The notes beneath the pieces were generated by a model, which saw only the letters and a program-made list of their open reading frames with translations, did not search any database and had not been told where the DNA came from. Both the position numbers and the translations under genes were made by a program. From the NCBI RefSeq assembly GCF_900167335.1, contig NZ_FUXI01000011.1, positions 1-53,015 on the forward strand: a stretch of DNA of 53,015 bases. The letters run 5' to 3'. Of this stretch, positions 27,254-35,888 are shown in pieces. This DNA comes from Pilibacter termitis (GTDB lineage: Bacteria > Bacillota > Bacilli > Lactobacillales > Streptococcaceae). Each line of letters starts with the position of its first letter. Position 1 is the first letter of the stretch.

Positions 27254-27964
27254 ATGATTTTTTCAGTAATAGGAAACGGGAAAACAGGTGGTGTCATTCA
27301 AGAAGTAGTTAAGAAAAATGGCGAAACACTTGTATTGCCAACGAATGATTTATTTACAGAGGAGCCACTTGCTTTTGATGAAAAAATAGAGGGAATGATT
27401 GATTTTTCTCACCCGAATAATATTTCTAAAATTCTTGAGTATGTGAAGAAAAATAACACGGCAGTAGTCATTGGTACAACAGGATTGAGTGATGAACATT
27501 TCAAAATGATCGAGGAAATGGCACATTATTCTCCTGTGATATATAGTGCAAATTATTCGCTCGGTGTGATTTTGATGAACAAATTAGTTGCAGAGGCAAA
27601 CCGTGTGTTGCTGGATTGGGATGTGGAAGTAATAGAAAAACATCACAATCAAAAAGTAGACGCTCCAAGCGGTACAGCGAATTTATTTTTGAATACGATA
27701 CTCAACGATCGCAAGGCAGAGCTTGTTTATGGACGAGAAGGGAGTTCTAAGAGAGTAAAAGAAGAAATTGGTGTACATTCTCTTCGTGGTGGCACACTTT
27801 CTGGAGAGCATGAAGTATGTTTCATGGGAATAGACGAAGTATTAAGTGTAAAGCATGAGGCATTTTCCAATAAAATATTTGCAGAAGGAGCAGTTCATGC
27901 AGCAACTTGGCTAGTAGGCAAACCAAACGGACTTTATACAATGGAAGATGTTTTATTTAAATAA
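27254..27964 (+). CDS. dapB: 4-hydroxy-tetrahydrodipicolinate reductase
   Basis: A 236-residue NAD(P)H-dependent reductase, a little shorter than usual (250-270). Visible: N-terminal [12 protein letters not shown] dinucleotide site, [10 protein letters not shown], and the catalytic [15 protein letters not shown] near 134-148. AAAAGGAG precedes ATG. About 510 bases of palindromic repeats separate it from dapA, with no promoter seen, so it is probably read through from dapA. Confidence 0.94.
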   Translation: MIFSVIGNGKTGGVIQEVVKKNGETLVLPTNDLFTEEPLAFDEKIEGMIDFSHPNNISKILEYVKKNNTAVVIGTTGLSDEHFKMIEEMAHYSPVIYSANYSLGVILMNKLVAEANRVLLDWDVEVIEKHHNQKVDAPSGTANLFLNTILNDRKAELVYGREGSSKRVKEEIGVHSLRGGTLSGEHEVCFMGIDEVLSVKHEAFSNKIFAEGAVHAATWLVGKPNGLYTMEDVLFK

Positions 27965-27985
27965 AGAAGATTTTATAAGTGATTT

Positions 27986-28025
27986 CGCAGAAAAGACTTT
28001 GAGCGGACGAAGCTCGCAGAAAGGA
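27986..28025 (+). repeat. Remnant of the GC-rich 94-bp repeat
   Basis: CGCAGAAAAGACTTTGAGCG and GACGAAGCTCGCAGAAAGGA match the beginning of the repeat found before dapA, joined directly to its end. The element again supplies the ribosome binding site of the next gene. Confidence 0.5.
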
Positions 28026-28031
28026 ACAACA

Positions 28032-28727
28032 ATGAACGCAGAAGAAATAATTAAATTTATACAAACAGCCAAAAAGAAAACACCTGTGAAGGTTTACTTG
28101 AACACAAAGGAGAAAATTCACTTTCCAAATGCTAAAGTGTTTGGCGAGGATACTTCTTGTGTAGTGATTGGAGATTATGAGGAAATTTCACCTGTTCTTG
28201 AAGAAAATCAAGAGAAAATTTTAGAAATTGAAATTGAAAACCATACGAGAAATTCCGCTGTGCCATTGCTTGATATGAAAGACATCAAGGCGAGAATTGA
28301 GCCGGGTGCGATTATTCGTGATCAGGTGGAAATCGGCGAAAATGCGGTGGTCATGATGGGGGCTGTGATTAATATTGGAGCAGTAATCGGAAGTGGCACG
28401 ATGATTGACATGAATGCAGTGCTTGGCGGACGTGCAACAGTTGGTGCAAATTGTCACATTGGAGCGGGTGCAGTGTTAGCGGGAGTGGTTGAGCCAGCCA
28501 GTGCCAAGCCAGTTATCGTCCATGACGGCGTGCTAGTGGGAGCGAATGCGGTCGTGGTAGAAGGGGTGGAAATTGGTAAAAATTCCGTTGTCGCAGCAGG
28601 AGCAATCGTGTTAGAAGATGTACCAGAAAATGTCGTAGTCGGCGGGATTCCTGCCAGAGTGTTAAAAAAAGTAGACGAAAAAACAGAAAAAAATACTGCA
28701 CTCATTAGTGCTTTGCGTGAGTTATAA
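28032..28727 (+). CDS. dapH: Tetrahydrodipicolinate N-acetyltransferase
   Basis: A 231-residue left-handed beta-helix acetyltransferase. Hexapeptide repeats run from about 95 to 205 ([71 protein letters not shown]). Length matches Bacillus DapH (YkuQ) and not the succinyl-transferase DapD. It commits the pathway to the N-acetyl branch, agreeing with the deacetylase and aminotransferase genes at 31-33 kb. The start is ATG 28032 after AAAGGAA. Confidence 0.93.
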   Translation: MNAEEIIKFIQTAKKKTPVKVYLNTKEKIHFPNAKVFGEDTSCVVIGDYEEISPVLEENQEKILEIEIENHTRNSAVPLLDMKDIKARIEPGAIIRDQVEIGENAVVMMGAVINIGAVIGSGTMIDMNAVLGGRATVGANCHIGAGAVLAGVVEPASAKPVIVHDGVLVGANAVVVEGVEIGKNSVVAAGAIVLEDVPENVVVGGIPARVLKKVDEKTEKNTALISALREL

Positions 28728-28772
28728 TAAGAGAAAGTAATTTAAATAAAAATGAATGATGAGGAATAAAAA

Positions 28773-29759
28773 ATGCAAAATGTAAAAACTTGTGTTGTTG
28801 GAGCGAGTGGTTTAGTAGGACAAACAATGTTGAAAGTGCTGGAAGAATTGAATTTTCCAGTCGGAGAATTAAAACCTTTGGCGTCTGCTCGTTCCGCAGG
28901 CAAAACGGTGTTGTTTAAAGGAAAAGAATATGTGATTGAAGAATTAACGGAAAATTCCTTTGACGGCTTTGATTTGGCACTTTTTTCAGCAGGTGCAGGG
29001 GTTTCAAAGAAATTTGCACCGATTGCAAGAGATAAAGGTTTGGTCGTGATTGACAATTCTTCTGCATGGCGAGAAGATGTGGAAATTCCCTTGATTGTGC
29101 CTGAAGTCAATTTGGAAGATTTCAGCAAAAATAATTTGATTGCCAATCCTAATTGCTCAACCATTCAATCTGTTTTGCCACTCAAGGCCTTGCAAGATGT
29201 CTTTGGATTAAAACGTGTGAGCTATTCCACTTACCAAGCGGTTTCTGGTAGCGGGATTAGAGGGATTCAAGATTTAGAACGTACTGAAAAAGGTGAAGAC
29301 CCAGAATTTTATCCTTACCCAATTAGCGAGACGGCTATCCCTGAAATTGATGTCTTTTTAGAGGACGGCTATACAAAAGAAGAGCGAAAAATGATCAATG
29401 AAACAAGGAAAATTTTGCATGACGATACTCTTCCAGTTACCGCAACGTGCGTGCGTGTACCTGTGAGAAATGGTCATGGCGTGAGTATCGCTGTTGAATT
29501 AGAGAAAGAATTTACTTTAGAGCAAGTTCGCAAAACTCTAGCAGACTACGAGGGAATTGTCGTAGTGGATAACGGAGCAAAACATCAATACCCAACTTCT
29601 ACGCTGGCAAATGGAACGAATGAGGTCTATGTAGGACGACTTCGCAAAGATACTTCTTGTGAAAATGGACTTTTACTTTATACAGTTGCTGACAATATTC
29701 GCAAGGGTGCAGCAGCAAACGCAGTCCAAATTGCTCATGCGATTTTTTCAAAAAAATAA
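28773..29759 (+). CDS. asd: Aspartate-semialdehyde dehydrogenase
   Basis: A 328-residue NADPH-dependent enzyme reducing aspartyl phosphate. VVGASGLVGQTML is the nucleotide site, the catalytic Cys is in NPNCSTIQ near 128, and the catalytic His lies in PVRNGHGVS near 232. Second step of the aspartate family pathway, located just before lysC. GATGAGGA precedes the ATG. Confidence 0.96.
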   Translation: MQNVKTCVVGASGLVGQTMLKVLEELNFPVGELKPLASARSAGKTVLFKGKEYVIEELTENSFDGFDLALFSAGAGVSKKFAPIARDKGLVVIDNSSAWREDVEIPLIVPEVNLEDFSKNNLIANPNCSTIQSVLPLKALQDVFGLKRVSYSTYQAVSGSGIRGIQDLERTEKGEDPEFYPYPISETAIPEIDVFLEDGYTKEERKMINETRKILHDDTLPVTATCVRVPVRNGHGVSIAVELEKEFTLEQVRKTLADYEGIVVVDNGAKHQYPTSTLANGTNEVYVGRLRKDTSCENGLLLYTVADNIRKGAAANAVQIAHAIFSKK

Positions 29760-29767
29760 CAAAATAC

Positions 29768-29803
29768 GGGTAGTTCTACGATTTTTTATATGTAGGACTA
29801 CCC
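29768..29803. repeat. 12-pair hairpin between asd and lysC
   Basis: GGGTAGTTCTAC / GTAGGACTACCC. There is no T tract on the plus side, so a terminator is doubtful. The outermost bases GGGTA...TACCC recall the MITE ends. Confidence 0.4.
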
Positions 29804-29830
29804 AATAACTAAAATGAGGGGGCTAGATTT

Positions 29831-31180
29831 ATGAAAGTAGTGAAATTTGGCGGTAGTTCCGTAGCGAACGCTGTGCAATTAGAAAAAGTCTTAGATATTG
29901 TGAAAAGTGACGAAAAAAGAAAAATTGTCATTGTTTCTGCACCGGGAAAAGTGACGGAGGCAGATATTAAAGTAACTGACTTGCTTATTGAGTATTACGA
30001 CTTGTACGAAAGTGAGCAAGATACAACCGAAATTATTGAAAAAATTATTCAGCGTTATGCATCAATGGTCGAAGAATTGCAAATTGAGAAAAGTGTCTTA
30101 GAAGATATTGCCACATCTATCAAAGGACTGGCAACGTTAGAAAGAGGAGACAATCCTTATTTGCGTGATACGTTTTTATCGGCAGGTGAGGACAATTCAG
30201 CGAAATTAATTGCGGTCTTTTTCCAGTCAAGAGGAGTGAAATCTCGTTATATTTCACCAAAAGAAGCAGGGTTAATCGTGACAAGCGAGCCGTCAAATGC
30301 TCGTGTGCTAGAAAGTAGCTATGCCAATCTTGCAAAACTCAAAAATTTTGAGGAAGTGCTTGTTATTCCGGGATTCTTTGGTGTGACAGAAACGGGCAAT
30401 GTTTGCACGTTTTCTCGTGGGGGAAGTGATGTGACAGGTTCTATTTTAGCGGCAGGAGTAGAGGCGGAACTTTACGAGAACTTTACAGATGTGGACGGTA
30501 TTTTTGCTGCTCACCCCGGAGTAGTCCATGAGCCAATGAGTATTCAGGAGTTGACTTATAAAGAAATGCGAGAACTTGCTTATGCGGGATTCACCGTTAT
30601 TCATGATGAGGCACTTTTCCCTGTGTATCAAGCGAAAATCCCTGTCGTGATAAAAAACACAAATAACCCAACACACGCAGGAACAAAAATTTTGGCAAGT
30701 CGAACGGAAAAAGAGCTTGCGGTTGTTGGAATCGCAGGTGATGACGGTTTTGCCTCTTTGAATATTAGCAAATATTTGATGAATAGAGAATTAGGTTTTG
30801 GTCGAAAAGTGCTAGAAATTTTGGAGAAATTTGACATTAGTTTTGAGCATATGCCTTCAGGGATTGACGATATTTCCGTTATTATGCGTGAGCGATATTT
30901 GACGGAAGAAAAAGAACAGTTGATTTTAGAAGAAATAAAGAAAGTATTAGCTCCAGATGAAATTTATTTTGAGCATAATCTCTCTATTTTGATGATTGTT
31001 GGTGAGGGAATGCGTGAAAAAATTGGGGTGACAGCAAAAGGAACGACTGCTTTGTCAAAAAGAGGAATTAACCTTGAGCTAATCAACCAAGGAAGTAGCG
31101 AAGTTTCCGTTATGTTTGGGATAAAATCAGATAAGGAAAAAGCGGCAATTCGTGCGTTGTATGAGACGTATTTCAACTAA
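29831..31180 (+). CDS. lysC: Aspartate kinase
   Basis: A 449-residue monofunctional aspartokinase. KVVKFGGSSVA binds ATP phosphate, SRGGSDVTGSILAAGV and YENFTDVDG bind aspartate, and the last 140 residues hold two ACT domains (FDISFEHMPSGIDDISV, MIVGEGMREKIGVT) as feedback sites. Length and composition resemble the class III group. AGGGGG precedes the ATG. Its C-terminus overlaps an upstream extension of the next frame, but the real start of that gene is after the lysC stop. Confidence 0.95.
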   Translation: MKVVKFGGSSVANAVQLEKVLDIVKSDEKRKIVIVSAPGKVTEADIKVTDLLIEYYDLYESEQDTTEIIEKIIQRYASMVEELQIEKSVLEDIATSIKGLATLERGDNPYLRDTFLSAGEDNSAKLIAVFFQSRGVKSRYISPKEAGLIVTSEPSNARVLESSYANLAKLKNFEEVLVIPGFFGVTETGNVCTFSRGGSDVTGSILAAGVEAELYENFTDVDGIFAAHPGVVHEPMSIQELTYKEMRELAYAGFTVIHDEALFPVYQAKIPVVIKNTNNPTHAGTKILASRTEKELAVVGIAGDDGFASLNISKYLMNRELGFGRKVLEILEKFDISFEHMPSGIDDISVIMRERYLTEEKEQLILEEIKKVLAPDEIYFEHNLSILMIVGEGMREKIGVTAKGTTALSKRGINLELINQGSSEVSVMFGIKSDKEKAAIRALYETYFN

Positions 31181-31196
31181 AGAAAGTAGTGTAAGC

Positions 31197-32285
31197 ATGA
31201 AAAATCATCGAATGAATCTTCACCAAATCGCTGAAATTGGCTTTCAAGAGTTTCAAACGAAAGCGTATTTGTACGAACAAGTAAAAAATTGCGGAGCTGT
31301 TGTGCATGAAGTAGGCGAAACAGGTTTGGTGTTATATTTTGACAATCAAAAAGAAAAAACAATTGCATTTCGAACGGACATTGACGCTTTGCCAATTTTG
31401 GAGGAAACAGGATTGCCGTTCGCCTCAAAAAGAGAGGGATTTATGCACGCTTGTGGGCATGACGGACATATGGCGATGCTCTTAGGTTTGACGGATTATA
31501 TTGCCAAAAATCGTGAGAAAATGAAATACAATATCGTATTGATTTACCAACCGTCAGAAGAAATTGCAGGAGGAGCGAAAAGTATTTTAGACTCAGGACT
31601 TCTCCAACACTATCAAGTGCAGGCGATTTTCGGGTTTCATCTGTGGCCAACGCTTGAGGAAGGAGCTGTTTTTTCTAAATCAGGCCCGCTTATGGCTCAA
31701 AGTAGTGAAACGGATATTCAAATTTTTGGAAAGTCTGCACATATCGCCTCGAGTTCTGAGGGGATTGATAGCCTAGAAGTTGCCGTTCGCTTGATGAGTG
31801 AAATTTATGATTATGAGAAAAAACTGCCAGAAGAAATGCTCCACTTGCTAAAATTTGGCGAAATACACGGCGGTGTGATTCGCAATGTATTAGCTCAAGA
31901 AGTGACGATAAAAGGCAGTATTCGCTCGTATAGTCCACTTCATCAGCAAGAAATCAAAGATTCTTTGAGAAAAATTGCCAATCGTTTTGAAGAAGAATTT
32001 CAAGCGAAAATAGAGTTTATTTACAATGACGGCTACCCTGCCGTTTTGAATAATTCAGAGCTATTTGATAAAATAAAATCAATCTCAACATTGAGAGTTC
32101 TTGAACACCCTGTTTTACAAGCAGAAGATTTTGGTGTTTACACTGAACATTTCCCGTGTGTCTTTTTCTTTTTAGGTGTGGGAGATGTGCCAGCGTTGCA
32201 CAATCCAAAATTTGACTTTAACATGGATGTATTAGACAATGGATTAGAGTTTTACAAAGCGTTATTAGAGATAGAAAATTACTGA
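31197..32285 (+). CDS. dapL: N-acetyldiaminopimelate deacetylase
   Basis: A 362-residue M20 metallo-amidase. The metal ligands are in MHACGHDGHMAM near 82-93 and QPSEEIAGGAK near 122; the lid domain follows (about 170-285). Length and neighbours match Bacillus YkuR/DapL, which removes the acetyl group in the acetyl branch of lysine synthesis. The start ATG 31197 gives the family N-terminus MNLHQIAEIGFQEFQT. The ribosome binding site is weak (GTAGTGTAAG), so translation may be coupled to lysC, whose stop is 17 bases upstream. Confidence 0.9.
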   Translation: MKNHRMNLHQIAEIGFQEFQTKAYLYEQVKNCGAVVHEVGETGLVLYFDNQKEKTIAFRTDIDALPILEETGLPFASKREGFMHACGHDGHMAMLLGLTDYIAKNREKMKYNIVLIYQPSEEIAGGAKSILDSGLLQHYQVQAIFGFHLWPTLEEGAVFSKSGPLMAQSSETDIQIFGKSAHIASSSEGIDSLEVAVRLMSEIYDYEKKLPEEMLHLLKFGEIHGGVIRNVLAQEVTIKGSIRSYSPLHQQEIKDSLRKIANRFEEEFQAKIEFIYNDGYPAVLNNSELFDKIKSISTLRVLEHPVLQAEDFGVYTEHFPCVFFFLGVGDVPALHNPKFDFNMDVLDNGLEFYKALLEIENY

Positions 32286-32301
32286 TTTTGAGGGAGAAGA
32301 T

Positions 32302-33462
32302 ATGACAACATTTCAAAAAAGATTAGAGAATATTCACGTGTCAAGCATTCGTTTGTTTGACCAAGAAATCTCAAGTATTCCCAATATTTTAAAATGCACG
32401 TTGGGCGAGCCTGATTTTGATACGCCTGAGAAAATTAAACAGGCGGGGATTCAAGCTATTTCGGAAAATTTTTCACATTATACAGGAATGCGTGGTTTGC
32501 CTGCCTTGTGTGAGGCAGCTTGTGCGTTTCAAAAGGAAAAATACAATTTAAGCTATGATGCTCAAACGGAAGTTTTAACGACAGTTGGGGTGACCGAGGC
32601 GATTTCAGCAACCTTACTTTCGATTTTAGAAGAAGGGGACGTGGTGTTGATTCCGACCCCTGCTTATCCCGGATATGAGCCAACGATTACACTTGCAGGA
32701 GCAACGCTTGTTGGCATTGATACGAGTGAAACGAATTTTGTATTGACAAAAGAGCAGATAGAAACTGCCTTTGCAAAATATGGCGAAAAAATCAAGGCGA
32801 TTATCTTGAATTACCCGAGCAATCCGACAGGGAAAGTTTTGTCAAGAGACGAAATCAAGGCGATTGCAGAAGCGTTGAGTGAAAAAGAAATTTTCATTGT
32901 GAGTGATGAAGTGTATTCTGAGTTGATTTATGAAAAAGAACATACATCTATTGCAGAATTTTTGCCAGAAAAAACGATTGTGCTAAATGGTTTATCGAAA
33001 TCTCATGCGATGACGGGGTGGAGAATTGGGTTTATTTTTGCCAGAAAAACAATCATTGACGAAATTATCAAAGTACATCAATATTTGGTGACGGCTGCGA
33101 CAACGATGAGCCAAAAAGCGGGGATTGTTGCACTTACAGAGTGTCAAGAAGATGTGGAGAAAATGCGTGCGGAATATTTGGTGAGAAGAAATTACTTGAT
33201 GAAAGAACTTTCTCGTTTAGATGTGGAATATGTTTCGCCAGACGGTGCGTTTTATTTGTTCTGTAAAATCCCTGATATTTATTCTGAAAACAGTTGGGAA
33301 TTTGGTAAACGACTTGCCAATGAAGCGAAATTGGCGATTATTCCCGGCATTTCTTTCGGAGAAAGTGGAGATAGATATTTCCGTATTTCCTACGCAAGTA
33401 GCATGGACGTTTTAGAGCAATTTATTGCTCAATTTGGAGAATTTTTGAGAAAAGCTAGGTAA
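32302..33462 (+). CDS. patA: N-acetyl-LL-diaminopimelate aminotransferase (class I, PatA-like)
   Basis: A 386-residue fold I PLP aminotransferase. NYPSNPTGKVL, SDEVYSELIYE and VLNGLSKSHAMTGWRIGF with the PLP lysine near 235 are present. Class I aminotransferases are hard to assign by sequence; its place after dapH, asd, lysC and the deacetylase makes it the missing N-acetyl-diaminopimelate aminotransferase, like Bacillus PatA. GAGGGAG lies before the ATG. proB starts 5 bases after its stop. Confidence 0.88.
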   Translation: MTTFQKRLENIHVSSIRLFDQEISSIPNILKCTLGEPDFDTPEKIKQAGIQAISENFSHYTGMRGLPALCEAACAFQKEKYNLSYDAQTEVLTTVGVTEAISATLLSILEEGDVVLIPTPAYPGYEPTITLAGATLVGIDTSETNFVLTKEQIETAFAKYGEKIKAIILNYPSNPTGKVLSRDEIKAIAEALSEKEIFIVSDEVYSELIYEKEHTSIAEFLPEKTIVLNGLSKSHAMTGWRIGFIFARKTIIDEIIKVHQYLVTAATTMSQKAGIVALTECQEDVEKMRAEYLVRRNYLMKELSRLDVEYVSPDGAFYLFCKIPDIYSENSWEFGKRLANEAKLAIIPGISFGESGDRYFRISYASSMDVLEQFIAQFGEFLRKAR

Positions 33463-33466
33463 GATT

Positions 33467-34267
33467 ATGGTGAGAGAAAATGTAAAAAAAGCAAAAAGAG
33501 TAATTGTTAAAGTAGGTACAAGCTCCCTTGTTTACAGCACGGGAGCAATGAACCTCAAGGCGATTGATGATTTAGCCTTTGTGCTAAGTGATTTGGTGCA
33601 TAAGGGCTATGAAGTCGCTCTTGTGTCAAGTGGAGCAATGGGGGCAGGGCTTTCTAAGTTTGGTTTGGACAAGCGTCCAAAAGAAATTGCCATGCAACAA
33701 GCGGTTGCAAGCGTTGGGCAAATGGAGCTGATGAACATTTACAACGCAAGATTTTCCAGCTACAACCAAGTGATTGGGCAAGTGTTGCTGACACAAGATG
33801 TTTTTGAGTACCCAGAAAGTCGAAAAAATGTAACCAACACTTTTGAAATGCTTTTCAAGGAAAAAATTATCCCGATTATCAACGAAAATGACACGGTTAG
33901 TGTAGATGAGCTAGATCACGAGACGAAGTTTGGCGACAATGACAAGCTCGCAGCTCTTGTTACAAATTTAACAGATGCGGATTTGTTGATTATGCTAAGC
34001 GACATTGACGGTTTTTATTCGGACAATCCGTTGACCAACAAACGTGCGAAATTGATTTCCCACGTACCAAAAATCACTGATGAAATCATGAAACAAGCAG
34101 GAGGAAGTGGCTCAAGATTTGGCACAGGCGGTATGCTCAGCAAGTTAGAATGTGCAAAATTGCTGTTGAACAACGAAAAAGGCATGATTTTAACAAGCGG
34201 CGTCGAACCACGAGTTTTGTTTGATGTGGTTGCTGGGGAAGAGATTGGGACGTTTTTTGGTAAATAA
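33467..34267 (+). CDS. proB: Glutamate 5-kinase
   Basis: A 266-residue amino acid kinase doing the first step of proline synthesis. KKAKRVIVKVGTSSLVY and SSGAMGAGLSKFG bind nucleotide and substrate, NENDTVSVDE and FGDNDKLAALV are family motifs, and SGSRFGTGGMLSKL closes the site. The C-terminal PUA domain is absent, as in other short ProB proteins. The expected partner proA is displaced by a 1.6-kb gene. Confidence 0.95.
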   Translation: MVRENVKKAKRVIVKVGTSSLVYSTGAMNLKAIDDLAFVLSDLVHKGYEVALVSSGAMGAGLSKFGLDKRPKEIAMQQAVASVGQMELMNIYNARFSSYNQVIGQVLLTQDVFEYPESRKNVTNTFEMLFKEKIIPIINENDTVSVDELDHETKFGDNDKLAALVTNLTDADLLIMLSDIDGFYSDNPLTNKRAKLISHVPKITDEIMKQAGGSGSRFGTGGMLSKLECAKLLLNNEKGMILTSGVEPRVLFDVVAGEEIGTFFGK

Positions 34268-34284
34268 TACATGGAGGGAATAAA

Positions 34285-35877
34285 ATGGATTTTTTAACAT
34301 TAAAAAAGGGAATTGAATTATGCGAGTTTGATACACAGAGGATAATAGACACATATGGAGTAGAGTTTAAAAACAATGGTTCTAAAGAGTATGGTGCAAA
34401 AAGTGAAGCAGAGGTTTTTTATTCATTTATTTCATTTTTATTAAAAAACAAAGTTTCTGAGGTAGATTTGTTATTAGAAACAGATTACTTTAATTTTGGT
34501 TACGTAATACCTCAAATAGGTAAAGAATTTGATTTACTTAGGATAGGGGAAAATAGTATTGTAAATATAGAATTAAAATCTTCTGCCACTGAAGAAAAAA
34601 TGTTAGAACAATTAAAAAATAATTATTTTTATCTAACGTTTTTGGGAAAACCTATTTATTTCTATTCTTTTTCGGCGGATACTGAAACTTTTATTAAAGT
34701 ATATATTTCAAAGACAGGAGAAGTCGAAAAATCGGAAGTTGAGCTAAATTACAGCTTTATAGATGATCTAAAGGAGCAAAAAAAATATGATAAACCAAAT
34801 TTTCAAGATTATAATCTTTTGTTTAACATTGATAACTACTTAGTTTCTCCTTTTAATGATGTAGAAGATTTTTATAACGGTAAATATCTATTGACAAAGG
34901 AGCAACAACAAATGAAGAAAGAAATACTAAAGGGGGATAAATCGGTTCACATGATCGAAGGAAAAGCTGGAACAGGAAAATCACTCTTGCTTTATGATAT
35001 TGCAAAAGAGCTAATTAGCAATCCAGAATACAACTTGTCAAAGGTAAAAATTTTTCATTGTGGATACCTAAATAAAGGACATGAAGCACTCCAAAAGAAA
35101 GGGTTTGATATAAGGGGGATTAAGTCAATAGAGAGTGTTTTGCAAGAAGAAAACTTTGATTTCCTACTAATTGACGAAACACAACGTCTGAAAGAAGAAC
35201 AGTTTAAAATTCTTGAGGAGAAACTTTCGAATCATGATAAAAAATTTATTTTTTCTATTGATAGTGAACAGACATTGAAAATAAGTGAAGATAAAGCAAA
35301 AATAAAAAATAAGTTATTAGACTATATACAGAAAAATGGTCAATATAAAAGAGAGTTAAAGGAAAAACGTAGGAATAACATTAGCATGAGGAAATTTATT
35401 CAATATTTGTTTTCATTACCTGTTGATTTGAATGAAATTAATGGAATTAAAAATAATAAGAATGAAATACAAATAAAATATTTTGACAATTATCAGCGAA
35501 TGGAAGAATTTATTTGTCAAGCAGAGGAAAGAAAATATACATCTATTAGATTCACAGCAGATATCCATGGAGACAATCCTTTAAAAGAAATATCAGATAA
35601 GAATGACACAGTTAAGAAGAACTCTCATCGTGTAATAGGGCAAGAATTTGATAATGTGTTGGTGATGCTTGATCAACATTTTGAGTATAGATTAAATGAA
35701 AAAAAAACAAAATATGGAATTTGCTGCAATGCTAATTCTTATTATTCTGGTAGGAATATGCTTTTTCAAAATATATCAAGAGTAAGAAAGAAACTTCTAA
35801 TTTGTATAGTAAATAATGAAGATATGTTTGAGAAAATTTCATCTATACTTACTTATGTGACTTCAGAAAAAAAATAA
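34285..35877 (+). CDS. Putative PD-(D/E)XK nuclease fused to SF1/DUF2075-type ATPase
   Basis: A 530-residue protein not seen as part of proline synthesis. Residues 1-150 look like a PD-(D/E)XK nuclease: GKEFDLLRI (Asp83) then NIELKSS (Glu96, Lys98). Residues 205 on form a P-loop ATPase: EGKAGTGKSLLLYDIA (Walker A, 225-233) and DFLLIDETQRL (Walker B with DETQ, 294-300), with C-terminal helicase-like GQEFDNVLVMLD and NISRVRKKLLICIV. DUF2075-type proteins have this plan; the nuclease-helicase immunity protein Nhi of staphylococci is, from memory, a related architecture. The gene is much richer in A and T than proB and proA on either side, and its insertion splits proBA. Defence is inference. Confidence 0.72.
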   Translation: MDFLTLKKGIELCEFDTQRIIDTYGVEFKNNGSKEYGAKSEAEVFYSFISFLLKNKVSEVDLLLETDYFNFGYVIPQIGKEFDLLRIGENSIVNIELKSSATEEKMLEQLKNNYFYLTFLGKPIYFYSFSADTETFIKVYISKTGEVEKSEVELNYSFIDDLKEQKKYDKPNFQDYNLLFNIDNYLVSPFNDVEDFYNGKYLLTKEQQQMKKEILKGDKSVHMIEGKAGTGKSLLLYDIAKELISNPEYNLSKVKIFHCGYLNKGHEALQKKGFDIRGIKSIESVLQEENFDFLLIDETQRLKEEQFKILEEKLSNHDKKFIFSIDSEQTLKISEDKAKIKNKLLDYIQKNGQYKRELKEKRRNNISMRKFIQYLFSLPVDLNEINGIKNNKNEIQIKYFDNYQRMEEFICQAEERKYTSIRFTADIHGDNPLKEISDKNDTVKKNSHRVIGQEFDNVLVMLDQHFEYRLNEKKTKYGICCNANSYYSGRNMLFQNISRVRKKLLICIVNNEDMFEKISSILTYVTSEKK

Positions 35878-35888
35878 GGAGCAACCAA

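Noticed and set aside
28742-29164. Antisense 140-residue frame over asd
   Set aside because: Lies wholly opposite a well-conserved gene and has low-complexity Ser/Lys-rich content typical of shadow frames.
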